From assembly GCF_900101835.1 (NCBI RefSeq), contig NZ_FNAF01000001.1:186001-250000 (forward strand): DNA of 64,000 nt, read 5' to 3'. Position numbers and translations under genes: made by a program. Source of the DNA: Peptococcus niger (GTDB lineage Bacteria > Bacillota > Peptococcia > Peptococcales > Peptococcaceae). Positions 1 to 9,621 of this stretch are shown here, piece by piece; within the stretch, counting starts at the first letter, position 1; each line of letters starts with the position of its first letter. The notes beneath the pieces are model-generated. The model did no database searches, was not told the origin of the DNA, and saw only the letters and a list, made by a program, of their open reading frames with translations.

Positions 1-13
1 TCATAACCCCTCC
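1..13 (-). promoter_or_regulatory. RBS and start codon of a gene leaving the left edge
   Basis: Read on the minus strand, the first 13 bases hold a strong Shine-Dalgarno sequence (GGAGGGG, positions 7-13) followed at once by ATG at 4-2. A minus-strand gene therefore probably starts here and continues beyond the window, about 60 bp downstream of the trkH stop. It could be co-transcribed with trkA-trkH. The product cannot be seen. Confidence 0.4.
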
Positions 14-67
14 ATGAAGAACCATCAGCAATAGTGCCTTTTATTTTATCATATCGGTCATGCAGGC

Positions 68-1552
68 TCAAATATTGACATGGGTTGTCACTTTATCAAT
101 CCGTTCCCCATGTTTATGGCTGATGGGCAAGATGGTGGCCAAAAAGGTATAAATTTCCAACCGGCCGATGATCATTAAAACGCTGTCGTAATATTTCAAT
201 GGGCTCGGCAAGGGGGCAAAACAGACATGACCTCCCGGCTCACTAAAAAAGGCACCACCATTGCCGATACATGTTGCTGACATGGACAAGGCCTCCATGT
301 GAGAGACGTCAAAAAAGCTGTTGATCATAGTCCCGATGAGTAAAAATGACACATACAAAAAAAAGAAAACCCCGGCATTGGTCGCAACCCGTGTCGGCAA
401 GGCTGTACCGCTGACTTTTATGCTGGTCACAACCCGAGGATGGATGATACGCTGCAATTCATTTTGCGTTTGTTTGAGCAAGATAAGAATGCGCTCAACT
501 TTCATCCCCCCGCTGGTTGATCCGCTACAACCGCCGATGACCATAAGGATCAGCAAAATATACTGGGTAAAAAACGGCCAATGTATGAAGTTATCGTTTG
601 TATAGCCGGTGGTCGTTATTACAGAGACCACTGAAAAAAGAGAATAGCGAAAAGCCAGACCGGCATTTTTGACATGATAAGCCGCCAAGTACACAAAAGA
701 CAAAAGCGTCGCAATGGAAATAATGCTGACATAAAGCCTAAATTCCAAACTGCGCAAGGCCAATTTAAGCGACCTTCGTGCAAAAATACGATACAAGAGG
801 ATAAAATTCATCCCGCCTACAAACATGAAAAAAATGGTCACCCATTCTGCCGCCGGATTTTGTAAGCCGCCAAAGCTGGCATCTTGAGTCGAGTACCCTC
901 CGGTTGCGATAGTTGTCATGGCATGGTTGACCGCATCAAACCAACTGATACCGCAAATTTTTAAAGCAAGGGTATTAAAAACAGTCAGAACCACATAAGT
1001 GTACCATAGGCGCTTGGCGTTATCTGAAATCCGTGGACGAATTTTCTCGTTCACCTGGCCAAATTCCGCTTTAAACAACTGCATTCCGCTGACACCGATA
1101 CCTGAAAGGATGGCGACAAATAAAACAACAATCCCCATCCCGCCCAACCACTGGGTCATTGAGCGCCACAATAAAATGCTGGCCGGTAAAATTTCCACAC
1201 TTGGCAAAACAGTGATACCTGTTGCCGTAAATCCGGAAGAAGCTTCCAGTAAAGCATCTCCAAATTCAGGATAATAACCACTTAGGGCAAATGGTAGGGC
1301 ACCAAAAAATGATGCAATAAACCAGGTTAGGGTCACCAGGAGCAAGCCTTCTTTGATGCCCATGCTGCCGCGGGGATTTTTAAAAAAATGAGACAAGCCG
1401 GCACCGCATACTATGGTAAGCACCGCACTAATGGTAAATGCCGCGGTGTCCATTTCAATCTCTTGATAGGACAGCACCAAGGGGGCTATCATCGCAGCAC
1501 CGATCAAGAGCAGAATTCGCCCCAGCGCTGATAGAACGATTTTATAATTCAT
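68..1552 (-). CDS. trkH: Trk/Ktr-type potassium uptake membrane subunit TrkH
   Basis: 494-aa multi-pass membrane protein of the TrkH/TrkG/KtrB family, the ion-conducting subunit of low-affinity K+ uptake. The four P-loop selectivity-filter regions of the family are recognisable: FTATGITV, ATGGYST, TTTGYTN and CIGNGG, separated by hydrophobic helix pairs. Its length fits TrkH. ATG at 1552 follows a GAGGAAT ribosome binding site. It lies 14 bp downstream of trkA on the same strand, the usual pairing of channel with its nucleotide-binding gating subunit. Function and pairing are inferred from family and context; Na+ dependence cannot be judged. Confidence 0.93.
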   Translation of the reverse strand: MNYKIVLSALGRILLLIGAAMIAPLVLSYQEIEMDTAAFTISAVLTIVCGAGLSHFFKNPRGSMGIKEGLLLVTLTWFIASFFGALPFALSGYYPEFGDALLEASSGFTATGITVLPSVEILPASILLWRSMTQWLGGMGIVVLFVAILSGIGVSGMQLFKAEFGQVNEKIRPRISDNAKRLWYTYVVLTVFNTLALKICGISWFDAVNHAMTTIATGGYSTQDASFGGLQNPAAEWVTIFFMFVGGMNFILLYRIFARRSLKLALRSLEFRLYVSIISIATLLSFVYLAAYHVKNAGLAFRYSLFSVVSVITTTGYTNDNFIHWPFFTQYILLILMVIGGCSGSTSGGMKVERILILLKQTQNELQRIIHPRVVTSIKVSGTALPTRVATNAGVFFFLYVSFLLIGTMINSFFDVSHMEALSMSATCIGNGGAFFSEPGGHVCFAPLPSPLKYYDSVLMIIGRLEIYTFLATILPISHKHGERIDKVTTHVNI

Positions 1553-1566
1553 TGATTCCTCTACCC

Positions 1567-2904
1567 TTATCCAAGTATCCGCTTTAATTTTTTCATAGAT
1601 GATTTCGCCACAAAAAGGTTCAAGTTATCGTCTTCTAAGAGGATATCGTCCCCAGAGGGAATAATAACCTTGCCATCACGCAAAATCGACACCACTATGA
1701 CACCTTTCGGGAAATTAATATCTTTAATGGCCCGATTCACAACGGCATGATTCTTACGCCCTATAATGACTTCAATGATTTGAGCGAAACCGGTATTCAC
1801 TTCCGCCATAGAGATGAGCGTCCCCTTCTGAATAAAGCGCATAATGGCTTCACTCGTTAATAGGCGCGGACTGACCGATACATCAATGCCCACCGATTGA
1901 ATCAGTGGCAAATAATCACTCCGGCGAATCTGTGCGATGGTTTTTTTAGCGCCTAAGCGAGAAGCCATCAAGCACGTGAGGACGTTCAATTTATCATCTT
2001 CCGTGGTACTCACCATGATGTCCACTTCATCAATGCCCTCTTCTTGCAGTAAATCAATATCGCTGGCATCACCATGTAAAACAATGGTTGTGTCCAGCAG
2101 GCCCGATAACCGTTCGCAACGCGTATAATTTTTTTCAATAATGGTCACATGGATATTGGTTGGCTCCAGGTTCTTAGCCAAATAATAGCCGGTTCGACCA
2201 CCGCCTAAAATCATAACATTTTCGACAGGGCGCCTGTTAATGCCCATGGATTTTTCAACCTCGACCATATCTTCCGTCCGTGAAATCAGGGTCAAGCGAT
2301 CACCGGCCAAGATCATGTCATCACCATTCGGGATAATCAAATCCCCATCACGCAGGATGGAGGTGATGAGAAAGCGGGAGGCACTTGATAAATCTTTAAG
2401 CATCACATTGACAATTGAGCACTTATCCGGCACTTCAATTTCTAAGAGCATGACTTGCCGAGCGTCAAAAAAATTAACATTCAAGGCTTCCGGCACCTGG
2501 ATATAGTTGGTTATAGCATTGGCCGTAACTTGTTCCGGATTGATAAAGAAGTCAATGCCGAGAGATTTATTGGCTTTAAGAAGCGCATCCTGGGCATATT
2601 CCACATTACGTACACGGGCAACGGTAAAATCTGTACCGCTTTGTTTTGCAAACATGCAGGCCAGGATGTTCACTTCATCACTGTCTGTCACCGCTACCAA
2701 GAGGTCAGCAGATTTTAAATTTAAGCTTTGCTGGAAACGTGGGCTTGCCCCATTCCCAACTATGACTTGAACATCTAAATTATCGTTAACTGTATCTGCA
2801 CGGGTCGGATCACTTTCAACAACGATAACGTCATGACCTTGATCCGATAACATTTCTGCTAAACTGAAGCCGACCTTGCCGGCGCCGATAATAATCGCTT
2901 GCAT
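1567..2904 (-). CDS. trkA: Trk potassium transport regulatory subunit TrkA
   Basis: 445-aa cytosolic regulator with the TrkA duplication: two RCK_N Rossmann domains (GAGKVGFSLAE near residue 7 and GGGRTGYYLAKNLE near residue 235), each followed by a TrkA_C domain. The Rossmann folds bind NAD(H)/ATP and gate the TrkH channel encoded just downstream. An open frame extends to 2976, but ATG at 2904 is preferred because a GGGAGGGTGG ribosome binding site precedes it and the Rossmann strand starts immediately (MQAIIIGAG). The full-length two-domain form matches TrkA rather than the shorter KtrA. Confidence 0.93.
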   Translation of the reverse strand: MQAIIIGAGKVGFSLAEMLSDQGHDVIVVESDPTRADTVNDNLDVQVIVGNGASPRFQQSLNLKSADLLVAVTDSDEVNILACMFAKQSGTDFTVARVRNVEYAQDALLKANKSLGIDFFINPEQVTANAITNYIQVPEALNVNFFDARQVMLLEIEVPDKCSIVNVMLKDLSSASRFLITSILRDGDLIIPNGDDMILAGDRLTLISRTEDMVEVEKSMGINRRPVENVMILGGGRTGYYLAKNLEPTNIHVTIIEKNYTRCERLSGLLDTTIVLHGDASDIDLLQEEGIDEVDIMVSTTEDDKLNVLTCLMASRLGAKKTIAQIRRSDYLPLIQSVGIDVSVSPRLLTSEAIMRFIQKGTLISMAEVNTGFAQIIEVIIGRKNHAVVNRAIKDINFPKGVIVVSILRDGKVIIPSGDDILLEDDNLNLFVAKSSMKKLKRILG

Positions 2905-2956
2905 ACCTTGCCACCCTCCCATCTTTAACAGTTTATCATTGCTTGAAAGAAATTCA

Positions 2957-2996
2957 AGAGAAAAACTCTCCAGCATCGGGGTGACGTTGGAGAGTT
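2957..2996 (-). terminator. rho-independent terminator of the tig-clpP-clpX-lon-engB operon
   Basis: Inverted repeat with 9-bp arms (AACTCTCCA / TGGAGAGTT). On the minus strand it is followed by TTTTT. It lies directly after the engB stop and before trkA, so it separates the two transcription units. Confidence 0.75.
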
Positions 2997-3003
2997 GCTA
3001 GGG

Positions 3004-3606
3004 TCAATCTTCATCAAACGGTGTAATGAGTTCTTCCAGCAAAGCCGATAATTGATCTAAACCGTAACCACTGACAGCAGAAAAGACAAGGGGTTTCTTC
3101 GGCGTATCCAATGTTCGCATCAGGCGATCAATATGGGCCTGCCACTTCCCCTTCGGGACCTTATCTGCTTTCGTGGCAATAACGGCCACCGGTAATCCTT
3201 GGTCTGTCAGCCAACGAAACATCGCCACATCATCTTTTGACGGCTCGTGACGCAGGTCGATCACTTGGAAGGTCAAGGCCAGCGGCCCTCTATTGGACAG
3301 ATAGGCTTCAATAAAGTCCTGCCATTTTTCTTTTTCAGAGCGGCTCACCCGTGCATAGCCATAGCCCGGACAATCCACCAAATAAAAGGGTGCCAGATCC
3401 GTTTCAATGGCATAATAGTTCAGCTGTTGGGTTTTACCCGGTTGAGCGCTTGTCCTTGCCAAGTTCTTCCGGTTAATCAATCGATTAATGAGCGATGATT
3501 TGCCAACATTAGAACGCCCCACCAAGGCAATTTCCGGCAAGCCGTCCTCTGGGTATTGTTTAGGACCTACGGCGCCCCGCAAAAAGCTCGCATTTTTAAT
3601 TTGCAT
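3004..3606 (-). CDS. engB: ribosome biogenesis GTPase EngB (YihA/YsxC)
   Basis: 200-aa TRAFAC-class GTPase of the EngB family, which acts in late assembly of the 50S ribosomal subunit. P-loop GRSNVGKSSLI lies near residue 30, DCPGYG (G3) near 80, and TKADKV (G4) near 146. Length is typical. ATG at 3606 follows GGAGGG, 8 bp after the lon stop; the lon-engB order is common in Firmicutes. A terminator follows, so this is the last gene of the tig-clpP-clpX-lon-engB unit. Confidence 0.95.
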   Translation of the reverse strand: MQIKNASFLRGAVGPKQYPEDGLPEIALVGRSNVGKSSLINRLINRKNLARTSAQPGKTQQLNYYAIETDLAPFYLVDCPGYGYARVSRSEKEKWQDFIEAYLSNRGPLALTFQVIDLRHEPSKDDVAMFRWLTDQGLPVAVIATKADKVPKGKWQAHIDRLMRTLDTPKKPLVFSAVSGYGLDQLSALLEELITPFDED

Positions 3607-3614
3607 AGGCCCTC

Positions 3615-5978
3615 CTAAACAAAAGCATGCTGAAAGACATCTTCAATAAGGTGACACAAATGAAAGGTCAGGTCTTTACGAACAGATTCAGGAATCTCAT
3701 CAATATCGTCTTTGTTATCCACCGGCAGAAGGATCGTCCGGCAGCCACTGCGATGCGCTGCAATGACTTTATCGCGGATGCCACCGACGGCAAGGACTTT
3801 ACCCCGCAGGGTAATTTCACCGGTCATGGCCACGTCTTTCTTTATTTTTTGTCCGTTAAGCGCAGAAACCATCGCTGTGGTCATCGTAACCCCGGCGGAT
3901 GGCCCGTCCTTGGGGACAGCGCCTTCCGGAATATGCAAGTGCAAATCTCGCTGCTCGTAGAATTTTTCCGGTAGCTTTAATTTTTCCTGTAAACTGCGCA
4001 CTAAAGCAAAAGCCAAATACGCACTTTCCTGCATGGTCTCACCCATCCGACCTGTAAATTTCACATGTCCCTTCCCGGGCATGGTCTGACACTCGATTTG
4101 CAAAATTTCGCCGCCTAAAGCTGTCCATGCCATGCCAACAGCTACACCGACGTCGTCCTCTTCTTCCGTCATCAAATGTTTCACCAGGGGCTTGCCCAAA
4201 TAAGCTTCAACGTTGCGCTTTTGCACCCGTACCGTCCCCTCAGCTTCTCCGGCAACCACCTTACGGGCAACCTTGCGGCAAACGGTAGCTATTTTTCGCT
4301 CCAAGTCTCGGACGCCGGCTTCAGCCGTATAAGCACGGATAATGCGCAAAATAGCCCCTTCAGAAAAGCTGATCTGCTCCGTTTTTAACCCTTGATCGGC
4401 AATTTGACGTTTTGTCAAATATCGTTTTCCGATTTCCAGCTTTTCCCCTTCTGTGTAACTTGGCATTTCAATAATTTCCATCCGGTCTTTCAAGGGCCCG
4501 GGAATGGTCTGCGTGGTATTGGCCGTGGTAATGAAAAAGACGCGTGACAAGTCAAAGGGCAAGTCCAAGTAATGGTCTTTAAAGGTGTTATTCTGAGCCG
4601 GATCCAAGGCTTCCAATAAAGCCGAAGCCGGATCGCCACGAAAATCTCTATTCAGCTTATCAATTTCATCCAGCAAGAAAACCGGATTGGCGCTGCCGGC
4701 ATCCTGCATGCCGGCCATCAGACGTCCCGGCAGGGCCCCTACATAGGTGCGACGATGCCCGCGGATCTCAGCCTCATCCTGAATGCCACCTAAGGCAAGT
4801 CGAACGTAATCACGACCGGTAGCCCGAGCGATAGACTTGGCCAAGGAAGTTTTCCCCACCCCAGGCGGACCGACCAGGCAAATGATAGATCCCTTACTAT
4901 CGCCTTGCAAGGCACGAACAGCTAAGAATTCCAAAATACGCTCTTTAACCTTGGTTAAGCCGTAATGATCTTCATTTAAAATTTGCTCAGCCTGTTTAAT
5001 GTCATGGTTTTCTTCTTTCAAGTCACCCCAGGGAAGTTCCAGGACAAATTCCAGGTAATTGACCAAATTGCCGTAATCCGGCGTCATGGTGGAGAGCCGC
5101 GCTAAGCGATCAACTTCACGGTTGAGTTTACTCTTAATATCATCGCTCATTTTACCTTCAGCTATGGCCGTGCGATAAGCGCTGATATCTGCCTCTTTAT
5201 CGGTGTTCTCACCGAGCTCTTCATTGATGACCTTTATTTTTTCCCGCAGATAATACTCTTTTTGAGATTTATCCAAGGCTTTTTTCAACTTTTGATTGAT
5301 TTCTGCCTCGAGTTCAATCAATTCATTTTCTTTTGCCAGGTGACGAATCAAAAGAGCCAAGCGTTCTTCCAAGCTCGATTCAGCAAGCATCTCATATCGG
5401 TCCTGCGGATCACTCAACAAAATACCTGCAAGATAATCGGCGCGTGCTTCCTGGTCGGACAAGCTTTCATAATGATTCAACTGATCCTGGTTGAGGCCAC
5501 CGGAAAGTTGAGCGAACTTCATCAGTTCATCATTTAATCGCCGCTCGTAAGCCTCTCTTGTCGTTACGTCCGTCTCACTGGTACCAACGATCGTGTGCAG
5601 CGGTTTCCAAACCGCCTCCATGTGCGGATCGTATTGGTTCAGCTCTATCAGTTCAATGCGCTTTTTCACCTCAACAACAATGCGCATGCCGGAAATGGCG
5701 CCTGCCGGGATGATTTTCTTTATTTCAGCTAAGGTTCCGACCGGATAAAGATCATCCATGCGCGGCGATTCCGTCTCCAGTTCTTTTTGCGTTAAAAGCA
5801 CCAGCTCTCCGCCAACGCCTGCACGACGCACAACTTGCTTGGACATCAGTCGTCCAATATCAAGCGTCATTTCCGATCCAGGAAATAAGACCACCTGTCG
5901 CAGCGGCAAGGCGCCGGAAATGGACACTTCATCCTTGTGCGACAAGGGCTCGTGGTACTCATTCGGTGTTTTATTCAC
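3615..5978 (-). CDS. lon: ATP-dependent protease Lon (La)
   Basis: 787-aa LonA protease. The N-terminal substrate domain begins LPLRQVVLFPGSEM. AAA+ Walker A GPPGVGKTSLAKS is near residue 350 and Walker B VFLLDEIDKL follows. The C-terminal Ser-Lys peptidase has the catalytic serine in PKDGPSAGVT and the lysine in LRGKVLAVGGIRDKV. An open frame extends to 6029 but runs through the stem of a terminator-like hairpin, so GTG at 5978 (VNKTPNEY) is preferred; its ribosome binding site is weak (AGAAAGATG). Lon degrades misfolded and regulatory proteins. The hairpin between clpX and lon suggests separate control of lon. Confidence 0.93.
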   Translation of the reverse strand: MNKTPNEYHEPLSHKDEVSISGALPLRQVVLFPGSEMTLDIGRLMSKQVVRRAGVGGELVLLTQKELETESPRMDDLYPVGTLAEIKKIIPAGAISGMRIVVEVKKRIELIELNQYDPHMEAVWKPLHTIVGTSETDVTTREAYERRLNDELMKFAQLSGGLNQDQLNHYESLSDQEARADYLAGILLSDPQDRYEMLAESSLEERLALLIRHLAKENELIELEAEINQKLKKALDKSQKEYYLREKIKVINEELGENTDKEADISAYRTAIAEGKMSDDIKSKLNREVDRLARLSTMTPDYGNLVNYLEFVLELPWGDLKEENHDIKQAEQILNEDHYGLTKVKERILEFLAVRALQGDSKGSIICLVGPPGVGKTSLAKSIARATGRDYVRLALGGIQDEAEIRGHRRTYVGALPGRLMAGMQDAGSANPVFLLDEIDKLNRDFRGDPASALLEALDPAQNNTFKDHYLDLPFDLSRVFFITTANTTQTIPGPLKDRMEIIEMPSYTEGEKLEIGKRYLTKRQIADQGLKTEQISFSEGAILRIIRAYTAEAGVRDLERKIATVCRKVARKVVAGEAEGTVRVQKRNVEAYLGKPLVKHLMTEEEDDVGVAVGMAWTALGGEILQIECQTMPGKGHVKFTGRMGETMQESAYLAFALVRSLQEKLKLPEKFYEQRDLHLHIPEGAVPKDGPSAGVTMTTAMVSALNGQKIKKDVAMTGEITLRGKVLAVGGIRDKVIAAHRSGCRTILLPVDNKDDIDEIPESVRKDLTFHLCHLIEDVFQHAFV

Positions 5979-5993
5979 AGTATCACATCTTTC

Positions 5994-6027
5994 TAAAAAT
6001 GCCTTGCAAGGTGAACGCTTGCAAGGC
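5994..6027 (-). terminator. clpX-lon intergenic terminator or attenuator
   Basis: Perfect 10-bp inverted repeat (GCCTTGCAAG / CTTGCAAGGC, 7-nt loop). On the minus strand it is followed by ATTTTT. It lies in the 62-bp gap between the clpX stop and the chosen lon start, so it probably ends or attenuates the clp transcript before lon. Confidence 0.65.
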
Positions 6028-6040
6028 ATCAGATTAATTG

Positions 6041-7291
6041 CTAATTGCTTTCTGAGTTTAAAATCACTTGGGCTTCTTTTTTGCCACGTATTGTATCCTC
6101 ATCAAGGACAATCCGCGCGACATCCTGACGACTGGGCACTTCATACATGACGTTCATCATGACATTTTCTAAAATGGCACGCAGTCCACGGGCGCCGGTT
6201 TTCCGCGCCAGTGCATCTTCTGCAATGGCATCCAAGGCGCCTTCGGTAAATTCCAGGTCAACATCGTCCAAGGATAGGAGTTTTTTGTATTGTTTGACCA
6301 AAGCATTTTTGGGCTCGGTCAAAATGCGCTTCAAGGCATCTTTGTCCAGGTTATCCAAGGAGACCAGATAGGGCACCCGCCCGATAAATTCAGGAATTAA
6401 CCCGTATTTCAGCATATCTTCCGGCTGCACCTGGTGCAAAATTTCATCCTTGTGAACTTTACGGTCTTCTTCCGTTTCACCTGTTTGAAAGCCCAGGGTT
6501 TTATGGCCGACCCGCCGCTCAATAATTTTATCCAAGCCATCAAATGCCCCCCCTAGGATAAAGAGGATATTCGTCGTATCCAGTTGGATAAATTCTTGAT
6601 GCGGGTGCTTACGACCACCTTGTGGCGGGATGTTAGCAACCGTGCCTTCAATGATTTTTAACAAGGCCTGTTGTACCCCTTCGCCGGAAACATCCCGCGT
6701 AATGGATACATTTTCACCCTTGCGGGCAATCTTATCGATTTCATCAATATAAATCATCCCGCGTCCGGCTGCTTCCAAGTCAAAATCGGCCGCTTGTATG
6801 ATTTTCAGCAAAATGTTTTCAACATCTTCACCGACATAGCCGGCTTCCGTTAACGATGTCGCATCCGCAATGGCAAAGGGCACTTTTAAAATCCGTGCCA
6901 ACGTTTGCGCCAGTAACGTTTTACCGCTCCCGGTCGGACCAATCAGGCATATATTTGTTTTTTGCAATTCCACATCATCTTCAACATCCAGGTCGTGATT
7001 GATGCGTTTGTAGTGGTTGTAAACGGCGACAGCCAAAGCCTTCTTGGCTTCGTCCTGACCGATAACATATTCATCCAGGATTTCTTTGATCTCACGCGGT
7101 TTTAATGCATCCCCCAAACCGAGTGTCCCCAGATCATCCGTCTGTTCTCTGGAAAGAATATCGTTACACAATTCAACACATTCATTGCAAATAAATACCC
7201 CGGGGCCCGCAATTAATTTTTTCACCGCATCCTGCGGTTTACCGCAAAAAGAACAATGCAATTCTTCTTGGTCAATGGTATTGTTGCTCAA
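6041..7291 (-). CDS. clpX: ATP-dependent Clp protease ATP-binding subunit ClpX
   Basis: 416-aa AAA+ unfoldase that feeds substrates to ClpP. The N-terminal C4 zinc-binding domain (CSFCGKP then CNECVELC, residues about 13-42) recruits adaptors. Walker A is [12 protein letters not shown], Walker [11 protein letters not shown], and the pore loop GYVGEDVE and sensor/arginine finger regions are present. The start is a TTG at 7291 with AGGGGGAA upstream; no ATG fits the zinc domain. It lies 20 bp downstream of clpP in the conserved tig-clpP-clpX order. Confidence 0.96.
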   Translation of the reverse strand: MSNNTIDQEELHCSFCGKPQDAVKKLIAGPGVFICNECVELCNDILSREQTDDLGTLGLGDALKPREIKEILDEYVIGQDEAKKALAVAVYNHYKRINHDLDVEDDVELQKTNICLIGPTGSGKTLLAQTLARILKVPFAIADATSLTEAGYVGEDVENILLKIIQAADFDLEAAGRGMIYIDEIDKIARKGENVSITRDVSGEGVQQALLKIIEGTVANIPPQGGRKHPHQEFIQLDTTNILFILGGAFDGLDKIIERRVGHKTLGFQTGETEEDRKVHKDEILHQVQPEDMLKYGLIPEFIGRVPYLVSLDNLDKDALKRILTEPKNALVKQYKKLLSLDDVDLEFTEGALDAIAEDALARKTGARGLRAILENVMMNVMYEVPSRQDVARIVLDEDTIRGKKEAQVILNSESN

Positions 7292-7311
7292 AACGTTCCC
7301 CCTAAAGGTTC

Positions 7312-7899
7312 TTAATCATGGTTCTCGATAACTTTATCAATCAAGCCGTATGACAGCGCACTCGCCGCATCCATGAAATTATCGCGTTCCGTATCAACTT
7401 CCACCTTATCAAGGGGTTGACCGGTCATTTGCGCTAAAGTCTCATTCAATTTTTGGCGGATGCGCAAGATTTGCTCAGCGTGTATCTTGATGTCAGAGGC
7501 CTGGCCAGAAGCACCGCCGGACGGTTGGTGGATCATTATCTCACTGTTCGGCAGAGCAAAACGCTTGCCCTTTTTACCGGCCGCCAACAGGAAGGCGCCC
7601 ATACTGGCCGCCATGCCAATGCAAATGGTTTGAACATCCGGCTTTATATAACGCATGGTATCAAAAATAGCCATGCCCGCTGTCACAGAACCACCCGGGC
7701 TATTGATGTACAGGTAAATATCCTTGTCCGGATCATCAGCTTCCAAAAATAAAAGCTGTGCAACGATGGCATTTGCAGAGGCATCGTTAACCTCGCCACC
7801 CAGGAAAATAATTCTATCTTTCAAAAGGCGAGAATAGATATCATAAGACCGCTCACCTTGTCCGGTCTGTTCAACGACATAGGGTACCAAAACACTCAT
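7312..7899 (-). CDS. clpP: ATP-dependent Clp protease proteolytic subunit ClpP
   Basis: 195-aa serine peptidase that forms the barrel of ClpXP. The catalytic triad is visible: Ser in GMAASMGAF, His in IMIHQPSGG and Asp in VDTERDNFM; the oxyanion loop GGSVTAG is also present. The open frame reaches 7926, but ATG at 7899 ([11 protein letters not shown]) is the family start and has a GGAGG site before it. Length is normal. Encoded between tig and clpX. Confidence 0.97.
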   Translation of the reverse strand: MSVLVPYVVEQTGQGERSYDIYSRLLKDRIIFLGGEVNDASANAIVAQLLFLEADDPDKDIYLYINSPGGSVTAGMAIFDTMRYIKPDVQTICIGMAASMGAFLLAAGKKGKRFALPNSEIMIHQPSGGASGQASDIKIHAEQILRIRQKLNETLAQMTGQPLDKVEVDTERDNFMDAASALSYGLIDKVIENHD

Positions 7900-7946
7900 G
7901 TTGTATATTCCTCCTTTGTCAAACAAAACAGGCTATCTACAACTAT

Positions 7947-9242
7947 TTACCCGATATTCGCATTATCTAAAAGAAAATCAACCGTTTTTTCCAGCACCAT
8001 GTTGCGTGCAATGCTGTCCCCTTGACCCTGCATAACAAAAGCGCGCTTAATGTCTTCCTTCTTCATATCATAGGCTTCGGCCAAGCGGTCAAATTCTGCT
8101 TCCACTTCTTCATCGGCAACGGTAATATTTTCCGCTTCAGCAATGGCTTCCAAAACAATGCTTGCTTTAACGGACTCTTCTGCGCGTTTCTTAAACTCAT
8201 CGCGCAAACCATCCATATTACCGCCGGTGAGCTGCAAGTATTGCTCCAGCTCAATCCCTTGATTGCGCATGCTGTAAGCCATTTCATTGATGTAATTATC
8301 GGTTTCTTTTTCCACCAATGATTGGGGAGCCACCACATCAGAATCGGCAACAACTTTTTCCGTCACCTTATTTTTATATTGTGCCTGAGTGGATTCTTCC
8401 ACCTGTTTTGTCAAATCTTTACGAATGTCTGCCTTGTAGTCATCCAGCGTATCAAATTCGCTGACATCCTTAGCAAATTCATCGTCTAAGTCGGCCAATA
8501 CTTTACGCTTAATATCATTGACCTTGACCGTAAAGATGACCTCTTGACTGGCCAAGTCTTCAGCATGATAGTCTTCCGGGAAAGTCAAGGGAATATCCTT
8601 ACTTTCACCGACTTTCATCCCAAGCATCCCATCTTCAAAGCCGGGAATGAAGCTGTTGGAACCAATCACCAGTTCATAATTTTCAGCCGTACCACCATCA
8701 AACGGCACGCCATCTTTCTTGCCTTCAAAGTCTAAGGTAACGCTGTCGTTTTTCTCAACAACCGCATCTTCAGGCGCATCTTCTAAAAGCGCCGTCCGTT
8801 CCTGAGCGCGTTTCAGTTCCGCATCAACCATTTCATCGGTTACTTCCGTATCCAATTTTTCCAGTTCAATGCCCTTATACTCGCCTAAGGCAACCTCTTG
8901 CTTGGTATCAACGACAACTTTAAAAATGAAGGGTTTGCCCACTTCCAGTTGTTCTACATCAAAGCTGGGGTCGCCCACCGGCTTAATATCTTCATTATCT
9001 TTGATGGCTTCCAGGTAAGCCGGGTAGACACATTTTTCAGCAGCATCATAATAGAAGAAATCTTTACCGTAATGCTGTTCGATGAGCGCCTTCGGCGCTT
9101 TCCCCTTACGGAAACCGGGAATTGCAATTTTACCTTTTTGATCCTTGTACGCATCCTGAACAGCTTTGTCGAAAACGTCCTGATCCACTTCAATGGTCAG
9201 TTCTTTTCGCACCTTGTCAAGGGCTTTAATTTCTACGTTCAT
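7947..9242 (-). CDS. tig: trigger factor, ribosome-associated chaperone
   Basis: 431-aa trigger factor. The N-terminal ribosome-binding domain contains the signature GFRKGKAPKALIEQHYG (residues about 44-60). The FKBP-type peptidyl-prolyl isomerase domain follows (VTLDFEGKKDGVPFDGG to IPGFEDGMLG), then the helical C-terminal chaperone arms. The open frame begins at 9281, but ATG at 9242 (MNVEIKALDKVRKEL) follows AGGAGG and is the family start. First gene of the tig-clpP-clpX-lon-engB cluster, linking folding at the ribosome exit with quality-control proteolysis. Confidence 0.96.
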   Translation of the reverse strand: MNVEIKALDKVRKELTIEVDQDVFDKAVQDAYKDQKGKIAIPGFRKGKAPKALIEQHYGKDFFYYDAAEKCVYPAYLEAIKDNEDIKPVGDPSFDVEQLEVGKPFIFKVVVDTKQEVALGEYKGIELEKLDTEVTDEMVDAELKRAQERTALLEDAPEDAVVEKNDSVTLDFEGKKDGVPFDGGTAENYELVIGSNSFIPGFEDGMLGMKVGESKDIPLTFPEDYHAEDLASQEVIFTVKVNDIKRKVLADLDDEFAKDVSEFDTLDDYKADIRKDLTKQVEESTQAQYKNKVTEKVVADSDVVAPQSLVEKETDNYINEMAYSMRNQGIELEQYLQLTGGNMDGLRDEFKKRAEESVKASIVLEAIAEAENITVADEEVEAEFDRLAEAYDMKKEDIKRAFVMQGQGDSIARNMVLEKTVDFLLDNANIG

Positions 9243-9295
9243 AATATTCCTCCTAGAATACGCAACTGTATGGTATCGCAAAACGATGATTGATT

Positions 9296-9327
9296 ATAAA
9301 AAAAACTGCAACCATTGGTCACAGTTA
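9296..9327 (-). terminator. terminator of the tRNA-Leu/tRNA-Gly transcript
   Basis: On the minus strand the AACTG...CAGTT hairpin, with inner ACCA/TGGT pairing, is followed by eight T residues just after the tRNA-Gly 3' end. Confidence 0.65.
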
Positions 9328-9331
9328 ATGA

Positions 9332-9403
9332 AGCGGAAAACGAGATTCGAACTCGCGACCCTCGCCTTGGCAAGGCGATGCTCTACCACTGAGCCATTTC
9401 CGC
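9332..9403 (-). tRNA. tRNA-Gly(GCC)
   Basis: Folds as a cloverleaf: acceptor GCGGAAA/TTTCCGC, D-arm GGCTCAGTGGTAGAGC, anticodon loop CTTGCCAAG with anticodon GCC, and T-arm with GTTCGAATC. No encoded CCA. It lies three bases from tRNA-Leu and is transcribed with it. Confidence 0.95.
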
Positions 9404-9406
9404 AGA

Positions 9407-9488
9407 TGCGGGTGAAGGGACTTGAACCCCCACGTCGTAAAACGCCAGATCCTAAGTCTGGTGCGTCTGCCAATTCCGCCACACCCGC
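9407..9488 (-). tRNA. tRNA-Leu(TAG)
   Basis: Class II tRNA with a long variable arm. Acceptor is GCGGGTG/CACCCGC, D-arm GGCGGAATTGGCAGACGC, anticodon loop ACTTAGGAT (anticodon TAG), and T-arm GGTTCAAGTCC. No encoded CCA. An integrase pseudogene fragment lies about 130 bp upstream. Confidence 0.95.
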
Positions 9489-9532
9489 AGCTTAAACGAC
9501 GTAAGGACTTTTCCTTACCGTTGACGCACTTT

Positions 9533-9561
9533 ATAATACTATAAGGCTTGTGCTGTGTCAA
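9533..9561 (-). promoter_or_regulatory. sigma-A promoter of the tRNA-Leu/tRNA-Gly unit
   Basis: On the minus strand a perfect -35 TTGACA (9561-9556), a 17-bp spacer and a -10 TATTAT (9538-9533) lie about 45 bp upstream of tRNA-Leu. Confidence 0.75.
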
Positions 9562-9621
9562 GAATAACGGCAAAAAAATGTTATTTTTAGATCGGAAGTG
9601 AAATCGGAAGTTTTTGGGAGT

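Noticed and set aside
5979-6029. Upstream ATG for lon
   Set aside because: The extra residues are encoded by a terminator hairpin (repeat of GCCTTGCAAG), which is typical non-coding sequence.
9294-9573. Overlapping 60-100-aa reading frames around 9.3-9.5 kb
   Set aside because: They are translations of the tRNA-Gly and tRNA-Leu genes and their complements; the DNA folds as tRNAs.
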